This document shows, piece by piece, positions 1 through 5,029 of a stretch of DNA of 5,029 nt. Source of the stretch: Bacteroidota bacterium (GTDB lineage: Bacteria > Bacteroidota > Bacteroidia > Bacteroidales > B18-G4); NCBI GenBank assembly GCA_003648575.1, contig QMPN01000234.1, positions 1 to 5,029 of the forward strand, written 5' to 3'. The notes under the pieces were generated by a model that did no database searches, was not told the DNA's origin, and worked only from the letters and a program-made list of their open reading frames with translations. Made by a program: the position numbers and the translations under genes. The first letter of the stretch is position 1; every line of letters begins with the position of its first letter.

Positions 1-99
1 AGGGATATAAATGCTGAAATGAAAAAGGAAATTGCCACATTAAACAGTATTGATGTAGCTTTGTATGAAGAAGCCCTGCGCCTCAGAAATAAAACCTGA
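1..99 (+). CDS. HS2ST-like sulfotransferase, C-terminal fragment (5' end outside window)
   Basis: Reading frame 1 is open from the left edge to a TGA at 97-99 and encodes 32 residues ending in LRLRNKT. No catalytic motif lies in this fragment, so the call rests on homology to the next two genes. The segment LNSIDVALYEEAL aligns with LNDLDIKLYNDVK at the end of the 99-800 protein and with LNQADYEIYNKAL at the end of the 797-1495 protein, sharing LNxxDxxxY. This makes it very probably a third paralog of the same sulfotransferase array. Its stop codon overlaps the next start by one base (TGATG), which suggests co-transcription and translational coupling. Start, full length and active-site motifs cannot be judged. 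Confidence 0.8.
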   Translation, partial: RDINAEMKKEIATLNSIDVALYEEALRLRNKT

Positions 100-800
100 T
101 GACAGAAACAGACCATAAATCGGTAAGCGGAACGATCGAGTTGATCTCCATCCATATCCCCAAGACAGGGGGGCGCTCCTTTCTCGAGGTATTGAAACAG
201 GTTTATGGTAATGCCCTTGACATACGCCATGAGAGAGAGCATTTCTTTCCCGACGGGAGATTTTCACAGATCAATGATGAAATTTTCCCCGGCCATATCC
301 GGGGCATTCATGCACATCTGAGTGTCTCTCAATTGATGCCTGTCATTGAAAAACACCATCCCAGGGTGATCACCTGGCTGAGGGACCCAGTTGAGAGAGT
401 GATCTCCAATTACTATTTTTTCATGAAGAGGTTGCGAACAGGCAATGCCAATAAAAGGCAGTTAAGAAAAAAGAATTATACCCTGCTGGAATATGCCAGA
501 GAAGGAAAAAAGAACAACAGGATGGATGCTTTTCTCGAAGGAATGGAACTGCACGACTTTTTCTTCATTGGTATCCTGGAGAGATTCGAGGCAGATATGG
601 AAGAACTGATAACAAAAATGGGATGGCCCCGGGCTAAGAGCTTTTCTCATGTTAACAGCAATGCCGGCTTCAAGCATAATAACGACTGCAAAACTCAATA
701 CAGTGATATTGACGATGAAATGCGTCACGAATTAGCCATGCTTAATGATCTGGATATCAAACTGTATAATGATGTCAAAAAAATGAGAGGGATCGAATGA
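99..800 (+). CDS. HS2ST-like (Sulfotransfer_2 type) PAPS-dependent sulfotransferase, copy A
   Basis: This 233-residue protein is predicted to transfer sulfate from PAPS to a hydroxyl group, probably on a sugar. Visible motifs are the 5'-phosphosulfate loop HIPKTGGRSF (residues 19-28), a paired-histidine motif HAH (71-73), and the 3'-phosphate motif WLRDPVERVIS (93-103) followed by NYYFF. In animal heparan-sulfate 2-O-sulfotransferase an HGH motif at the equivalent place carries the catalytic histidines, and the RDPxERxxSxYYFL context is similar. This suggests uronyl 2-O-sulfotransferase-like chemistry, although the acceptor is unknown. No signal peptide or membrane segment is seen, so it is likely cytoplasmic. 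The ATG at 99 overlaps the previous stop (TGATG) without a clear Shine-Dalgarno, so coupling probably supports initiation. It is clearly paralogous to the next gene. Its central Gly to Ala change (HAH rather than HGH) is a difference between the copies. Confidence 0.9.
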   Translation: MTETDHKSVSGTIELISIHIPKTGGRSFLEVLKQVYGNALDIRHEREHFFPDGRFSQINDEIFPGHIRGIHAHLSVSQLMPVIEKHHPRVITWLRDPVERVISNYYFFMKRLRTGNANKRQLRKKNYTLLEYAREGKKNNRMDAFLEGMELHDFFFIGILERFEADMEELITKMGWPRAKSFSHVNSNAGFKHNNDCKTQYSDIDDEMRHELAMLNDLDIKLYNDVKKMRGIE

Positions 801-1495
801 GCCTGTTTAAGAAAAGTGGAAAGATAGAGAACAGCATTGAACTTATTTCCCTGCATATTCCAAAAACTGCAGGCACCAGCTTCAGAAATATCCTGAAAGA
901 AGTTTATGGCAGCAATCATGTATCCAGGATGGATATTCGCAGAAACATTGAACTGGATGGCAGGACTTTCAAAGGCTCCGGGCTTAAAAAAAATGTCCGG
1001 GTGGTACACGGCCACTTTTCATTCAGGAAGCTTACCGATAATTTTGATATCCCCGCCGGATGCCCCGTTGTGACCTGGCTAAGGGAACCCGCTGAGCGAG
1101 TCATATCCAATTACTATTACCTTGATAAGATACTCAGGAAAGAACTGAATGAAAAGAAGAAAGACCTGAACATCCTTGCGAAGATGGAAAAGACCTTACT
1201 TGAATATGCAAGTACCGAGGCCAACAGGAACCGTATGAGCAAATTCCTGGATGGGATCAGCCCGGAAGAATTCTTTTTCATAGGTTTTACAGATCATTAC
1301 GAGGAAGACCTGGAACAACTGGCAAAGCTTTTGAACTGGAAGAACTATTCTGAATTCAAACAGAATATCACAGGCAGCAAGCCCGATATTGACCAGGACA
1401 CCCTCAGCAGGATCCGTGATCTCAACCAGGCAGATTACGAGATCTATAACAAGGCACTTCAGATCAGGGAGGAGCGAAATAAAGCAGCATTATGA
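797..1495 (+). CDS. HS2ST-like (Sulfotransfer_2 type) PAPS-dependent sulfotransferase, copy B
   Basis: This 232-residue protein is a tandem paralog of the preceding gene. It has the 5'-phosphosulfate loop HIPKTAGTSF (residues 20-29), HGHFSF (71-76) matching the HGH active-site motif of heparan-sulfate 2-O-sulfotransferases, and WLREPAERVISNYY (94-107) for 3'-phosphate binding. The segments LLEYA, NRM and FFFIG are also shared with copy A. A lysine/glutamate-rich stretch between the 3'-phosphate motif and LLEYA is about four residues longer than in copy A and may alter acceptor recognition. There is no signal peptide or membrane helix. The ATG overlaps the upstream stop (ATGA at 797-800), and a purine-rich GAGAGGGA at 785-792 is a plausible ribosome binding site. 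It probably acts on a sugar hydroxyl in the same product as copy A, perhaps at a different position; that division of labour is inferred. Confidence 0.91.
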   Translation: MSLFKKSGKIENSIELISLHIPKTAGTSFRNILKEVYGSNHVSRMDIRRNIELDGRTFKGSGLKKNVRVVHGHFSFRKLTDNFDIPAGCPVVTWLREPAERVISNYYYLDKILRKELNEKKKDLNILAKMEKTLLEYASTEANRNRMSKFLDGISPEEFFFIGFTDHYEEDLEQLAKLLNWKNYSEFKQNITGSKPDIDQDTLSRIRDLNQADYEIYNKALQIREERNKAAL

Positions 1496-3636
1496 TCTGG
1501 ATCGCATCCTTCCCCCGTTCCGGCAATACCTTTGTAAGAAACATCTTGCATGACGTATATGGCCTTACTTCCAGCGAGTACCATATGGAAGAGGATCATC
1601 CCCTGGAAGCGGACTATGCCGATCACCCTTTTGTAAAAACACATTTATTGCCAGCACAGCTCGATCCGGCTGATCCCGGCATCAAAGCAGTGTATATTGT
1701 GAGGGATGGCAGGGATGTAATGGTTTCCATGGCACATCAGCGCCGGGATATCGTTGCCCCGGGCTCAGATTTTTACGAAAACCTTAAAGCTGCCATTATT
1801 GCCGAGAAAGACAGCTTCTTTGGCGGATGGTCAAAGAATGTCGAAGCATGGACGAAAAGGGCCGGCCTCATCATCAGGTATGAGGACCTCCTTGCCGATC
1901 CTGTCGGGCAGATCGAACGCATCAGGGAAATATGCCGGCTGCCGGCACCTGATCCTTCAAAGATCCCTTCGTTTGAGGCACTCAAAGAAGGCAAGGCTGC
2001 TTATGGCGCACGAAAAACCTGGGGATACACAGATGAGGAATCCAAAAAGTTAGCTGATAAAGCTTTTCGAAAAGGGAAGACAGGTGGATGGAAAGAGGAG
2101 ATGCCCGACGAATTGCACGACCTCTTCTGGATCTATCACGGGCCACACATGGAAAAGCTGGGATATACCCGTGATGGCAGCATATCATTGCCCGATCCTG
2201 AGCTTGATCACTCCTTTCTTCAAAAGCTGGGCCTTACGGTACCTCCTGAACCGGCACAGCCATTCAAGGTGCTCCTTGAAGCAAATAAAATGGCCACACC
2301 CGATAATGATGGTGTTAAAAGGTATGTCGCCGGGCTGATCGATGGCCTGATCCCGCTGACTGAAAATGTGAACAGCAAATGGCAATTCGATCTGCTCATA
2401 AATAAAGAGATCATTTCATTAAAAAAGTATGCAAGCCTTAAGGAAGATGGCTTTGACAGGGCACAGCTGGAAAAGCAGTACGGCCTGACAAGCAGGAAGC
2501 ATAAAAGAGGATTTTTTGGACAATTGGAATCCGTCATCAGGTACATTTTGCCTGACAGATGGATCAAATGGCTGACAGACAACAATATTCACTTATTCCA
2601 TAAGGTTTATTACAACATTAAAATAGCCACCCTCTTTCTGTTTTTCTTATTGCGTTCAGCAATACTATTCTTACCAAGAATAATTTACACCGCATATTTG
2701 CATAACAAGCAAGATAAGGAAGGCTATTCCATCCCCGGAATTAATTCACGCTACGACCTCATCCATGTTCCCCTGCAACAACACTACCGGCCATTTACCA
2801 GGGTCAGGGCTCCAATAGTGTTTACTATACATGATTACACCCATAAGCTGTTTCCCGATTATCACACCAGAATAAATATCAAAAATGCGGAGAACGGGCT
2901 CAGGTTCATTGAAAAACAACAAGCCCACATCATCAATGTTTCCGAATCTACTTTAAGTGATTCAAAAAAGTTCCTTTCGCTGCCTGATAAGAACCAACAC
3001 CTCATTTATGAGCATGTCGATGAGGATAAATTTATTCACCGGATAGATAAGGAAGAATGCACCGAAGTGCTGAAAAAATATGGCGTCAGGTTGGATATGC
3101 CCTATTTATTAATACTCGGAACCATAGAACCAAGAAAAAATGTAAACAATTCCATCAAAGCATTCCAGTTACTCCATAAAAAGCATAAAGACCTGAACCT
3201 CTCGCTGGTAATATCCGGAAAGCAAGGATGGAAAGCGAAGAGTTTCTCGGCCTACAGCAACCTTATCACATTTACGGGATTTGTCGATGATGAGGACCTG
3301 CCTGCCTTATACTCTCAAGCCCTGGCCCTGAGTTACGTTTCCTTCTATGAAGGCTTCGGCCTGCCCATCCTGGAAGCCATGCGATGTGAGACTCCGGTCG
3401 TTTATGGCATGAATAGTTCAATGCCTGAAGTGGTGGGGAAAGGCGGGCTTGGAGCTGATCCCTCAGATATAGAGGATATTTGTGATAAATATGAGCAAAT
3501 GTATTTCGATGATCAGCTCAGGAAGCAATTGAGCATAGAAGCCAGAAAACAATCCCTGAAGTTTTCAACAAGGAAAAGCGTTCTTGAATTGCTCGGGGTT
3601 TATGAGGAAATCATCGAAAATCCAAATAAAAATTAA
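1492..3636 (+). CDS. Bifunctional sulfotransferase (Sulfotransfer_1 type)-GT4 glycosyltransferase fusion
   Basis: This 714-residue protein has two enzymatic halves. Residues 1 to about 225 form a PAPS sulfotransferase: FPRSGNTF (7-14) is the phosphosulfate loop, VKTHLLP (48-54) matches the KTH catalytic motif of cytosolic sulfotransferases, VRDGRDVMVS (70-79) binds the 3'-phosphate, and RKGKTGGWK (193-201) is the C-terminal nucleotide-binding motif. A linker rich in Pro (about 226-258) leads to a GT-B glycosyltransferase resembling GT4 mannosyltransferases. That half has FTIHDYTH, the donor-domain segment GTIEPRKN (543-550), SGKQGWK (575-581) and an EX7E motif EGFGLPILE (620-628). Residues 378-395 are strongly hydrophobic apart from Arg388 and may anchor or dock the enzyme at the membrane. 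The loop starts at residue 7, so there is no N-terminal signal. The ATG overlaps the upstream stop (ATGA). A GGGAGGAG at 1467-1474 lies rather far upstream. Sugar donor and acceptors are unknown. Confidence 0.92.
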   Translation: MIWIASFPRSGNTFVRNILHDVYGLTSSEYHMEEDHPLEADYADHPFVKTHLLPAQLDPADPGIKAVYIVRDGRDVMVSMAHQRRDIVAPGSDFYENLKAAIIAEKDSFFGGWSKNVEAWTKRAGLIIRYEDLLADPVGQIERIREICRLPAPDPSKIPSFEALKEGKAAYGARKTWGYTDEESKKLADKAFRKGKTGGWKEEMPDELHDLFWIYHGPHMEKLGYTRDGSISLPDPELDHSFLQKLGLTVPPEPAQPFKVLLEANKMATPDNDGVKRYVAGLIDGLIPLTENVNSKWQFDLLINKEIISLKKYASLKEDGFDRAQLEKQYGLTSRKHKRGFFGQLESVIRYILPDRWIKWLTDNNIHLFHKVYYNIKIATLFLFFLLRSAILFLPRIIYTAYLHNKQDKEGYSIPGINSRYDLIHVPLQQHYRPFTRVRAPIVFTIHDYTHKLFPDYHTRINIKNAENGLRFIEKQQAHIINVSESTLSDSKKFLSLPDKNQHLIYEHVDEDKFIHRIDKEECTEVLKKYGVRLDMPYLLILGTIEPRKNVNNSIKAFQLLHKKHKDLNLSLVISGKQGWKAKSFSAYSNLITFTGFVDDEDLPALYSQALALSYVSFYEGFGLPILEAMRCETPVVYGMNSSMPEVVGKGGLGADPSDIEDICDKYEQMYFDDQLRKQLSIEARKQSLKFSTRKSVLELLGVYEEIIENPNKN

Positions 3637-3641
3637 CTTTG
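3634..3641 (+). promoter_or_regulatory. Possible Bacteroidota-type -7 element (TAACTTTG)
   Basis: TAACTTTG fits the TAnnTTTG -7 consensus described for the primary sigma factor of Bacteroidota. It sits at the only gap between genes in the window, about 45 bases before the ATG at 3686, so it could start a transcript for the adenylation gene. No TTTG-like -33 element is seen at the expected distance upstream, and the first three bases are the stop codon of the preceding gene. A chance match is quite possible, and the relevance depends on the host being in Bacteroidota, which is unproven. Confidence 0.2.
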
Positions 3642-3685
3642 CCCATTGTTTAACCAAGCAACAGAATTTTAAGGCAGACAGGAAA

Positions 3686-5029
3686 ATGAAAGCAGCTAAA
3701 CAAATCCCAATACATGATGTTGAGCAAAGCATCGCTGAACGCTTCGACCTTATTGCTGAAACTTTTGCCGATAAGCTTGCTGTCAGGGATGGCAACACTG
3801 ATCTTACATACAGATCGCTGCAGGAAAAAGCAAATGTGATCGCCAATCATATCCTGACCCTGGGATCAGGGGAGAAACAAATTGCATTTTTCCTTTCTTT
3901 CGGTTCCGGTCAGATGGTCGCTATACTTGGAATAATAAAAACCGGCTGTGCATATGTTCCCCTTGACACCAGCTGGCCTGCACACCGGGTTGAATTCTCG
4001 ATAAAAGACTCCTCGGCAGCGGCAATCATCACCGACAATATCAACATTGGCCAGGTAAAAGCACTTTCCGGAGACCGCGTGATCATCAACATTGACGAAC
4101 TGGACTTTAGTCAAAATACGCAGCGGCCCACCCTCACTCCTACTGCTGACGATAATATGCACATCCTGTATACATCAGGATCAACCGGTGAGCCCAAAGG
4201 GGTGTACACCAGCCAGAGAAACCAATTACATTTTGTAAAACGCTTTTCTGAATATATCAATATCACGCCGGATGATATCTTTGCCTACTACTTCTCAATC
4301 GGATTCTCCGCTCATGCCATGCAGTCGCTGGGAGCACTGCTGAATGGCGGAACGCTTGTTATGTATGATCTGAAAAAGTTTGGCTTTCCCGGCCTTGCCG
4401 GGTTCTTTAATAAAGAAAGAATTACTGTTTGTCTGATGATCCCCTCTGTATTGCGGCATTTCAGGGCCACACTCGATAAGGACTTTAAGATTAATGAGTT
4501 AAGAACGCTCATGATAGGTGGTGAAACTTTGTATTTCAACGATATAAAGCAGATCCAACCTTACCTGAAACGCCAGACAGAGATCATTAACATCTATGCC
4601 AGCACTGAATTGTTCCTTGCATGTGCTTTCCGTATTCAAAAAGATACTGTCCTGAAGCAAAATATCATACCTATCGGGTATCCTGTCGATGGAATAGAAA
4701 TTGAGATCCGGAATGAGGACGGCAAAGCCTGTGAACCAAACCAGGTGGGTGAGATGATCATTTTAAGTCAGTATACTGCATTGGGGTATTGGAACAAAGC
4801 TGAGCTGACCCGACAGGACTTTCCTGTTGATGGCAATACCGGGCGGTTTAACAGCCGAGATCTCGCATACAGGCAATCCGATGGAGCACTGGTTCATGTT
4901 GGCAGGAAAGACGCCATGATCAAGATCCGGGGCCAGCGTGTCGACCTGGGAGAAATAGAAAATACCTTATTGTTCAGTAAGGACATGCAGGAGGTCGCCG
5001 TTGTGCTCAAGGAAGACCCTGTCGGCAAT
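3686..5029 (+). CDS. NRPS-like adenylation (AMP-binding) protein, N-terminal 448 residues; 3' end outside window
   Basis: This open frame has no stop before the right edge. It encodes an ATP-dependent acyl-adenylating enzyme of the NRPS A-domain type. Core motifs are A1 LTYRSL (from residue 40), A2 KTGCAYVPLD (85-94), A3 YTSGSTGEPKG (162-172, ATP loop), A5 NIYASTE (302-308), A6 GEMIILSQYTALGYW, A7 GRFNSRDLA (386-394, normally YRTGDLA, Asp kept) and A8 GRKDAMIKIRGQRVDLGEIE (406-425). A4 is GFSAH (206-210): Ser208 replaces the Asp that binds the alpha-amino group in amino-acid-activating domains. A standard alpha-amino acid substrate is therefore doubtful; an aryl, hydroxy or other acid is more likely. 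There is no condensation domain before it. The A10 lysine, any carrier protein and any release domain lie past the window. The ATG at 3686 was chosen because it places A1 at a normal distance and is the first ATG after the gap; a weak AGG precedes it. Confidence 0.9.
   Translation, partial: MKAAKQIPIHDVEQSIAERFDLIAETFADKLAVRDGNTDLTYRSLQEKANVIANHILTLGSGEKQIAFFLSFGSGQMVAILGIIKTGCAYVPLDTSWPAHRVEFSIKDSSAAAIITDNINIGQVKALSGDRVIINIDELDFSQNTQRPTLTPTADDNMHILYTSGSTGEPKGVYTSQRNQLHFVKRFSEYINITPDDIFAYYFSIGFSAHAMQSLGALLNGGTLVMYDLKKFGFPGLAGFFNKERITVCLMIPSVLRHFRATLDKDFKINELRTLMIGGETLYFNDIKQIQPYLKRQTEIINIYASTELFLACAFRIQKDTVLKQNIIPIGYPVDGIEIEIRNEDGKACEPNQVGEMIILSQYTALGYWNKAELTRQDFPVDGNTGRFNSRDLAYRQSDGALVHVGRKDAMIKIRGQRVDLGEIENTLLFSKDMQEVAVVLKEDPVGN

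Noticed and set aside
462..1110. Reverse-strand open frames across the two sulfotransferase genes (462-728, 725-1015, 916-1110)
   Set aside because: They lie wholly opposite well-supported genes, have no recognisable motif and overlap one another; they are shadows of the coding frames.
1467..1474. GGGAGGAG as a strong Shine-Dalgarno for the fusion gene
   Set aside because: It sits 17 bases before the ATG at 1492, further than normal spacing, and no alternative start lies closer in that frame; overlap coupling is the more likely mode.
1754..2338. Alternative + frame open frames at 1754-2053 and 2084-2338
   Set aside because: They overlap the sulfotransferase domain whose motifs are intact in the main frame, and their translations look like low-information basic peptides.
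2220..2585. Reverse-strand 121-codon open frame
   Set aside because: It is opposite the glycosyltransferase half of the fusion gene, with no family motif or sensible start context; it is long only by chance.
3637..3685. Terminator or small RNA in the 49-base gap
   Set aside because: No GC-rich stem followed by a T run was found, and the gap is too short for a separate RNA gene.
3565..4162. Reverse-strand open frames over the start of the adenylation gene
   Set aside because: The + frame contains A1 and A2 core motifs over the same bases, so these are antisense shadows.
1..5029. CRISPR array, tRNA, rRNA, insertion sequence or phage feature
   Set aside because: No regular direct repeats with spacers, no cloverleaf, no transposase or terminal inverted repeats were seen; nearly every base is in a metabolic gene.

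Overview
The window is a densely packed, single-strand (+) gene run with five protein-coding segments and almost no non-coding DNA. In order it holds: the last 32 codons of a sulfotransferase-like gene; two complete HS2ST-like sulfotransferase paralogs; a 714-residue fusion of a second type of sulfotransferase with a GT4-type glycosyltransferase; and the first 448 codons of an NRPS-like adenylation protein that runs off the right edge. The first three junctions overlap start on stop (TGATG, ATGA, ATGA). The only gap is 49 bases before the adenylation gene. No RNA gene, mobile element, CRISPR array or terminator is visible.

The organism cannot be named from this sequence. It is bacterial, with medium-to-low GC coding DNA. 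The generally weak Shine-Dalgarno sequences and one TAnnTTTG element would fit Bacteroidota, but this is a tentative inference.

Positions 1-1495 form a tandem array of at least three related PAPS-dependent sulfotransferases. All share a C-terminal LNxxDxxxY pattern. The two complete copies carry the 5'-phosphosulfate loop (HIPKTxGxSF), a paired-histidine motif (HAH or HGH) and the 3'-phosphate motif (WLR[DE]PxERVISNYY). These resemble uronyl/heparan-sulfate 2-O-sulfotransferases. Positions 1492-3636 encode a different sulfotransferase (PRSGNT, KTH, RDGRDV, GGWK) joined in frame to a GT-B glycosyltransferase with an intact EX7E motif and an AT-rich, strongly hydrophobic insertion. Positions 3686-5029 encode an adenylation domain with most core motifs, but with Ser where amino-acid-activating enzymes have the Asp that binds the substrate amino group.

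Read together, this looks like part of a biosynthetic locus for a sulfated glycoconjugate: a glycosyltransferase adds sugar, up to four sulfotransferase units add sulfate, and an adenylating enzyme activates a carboxylic acid. The product could be a decorated surface polysaccharide, a sulfated glycolipid or a small secondary metabolite; the window does not decide between these. The sulfotransferase-glycosyltransferase fusion and the non-canonical adenylation pocket are the most unusual elements.
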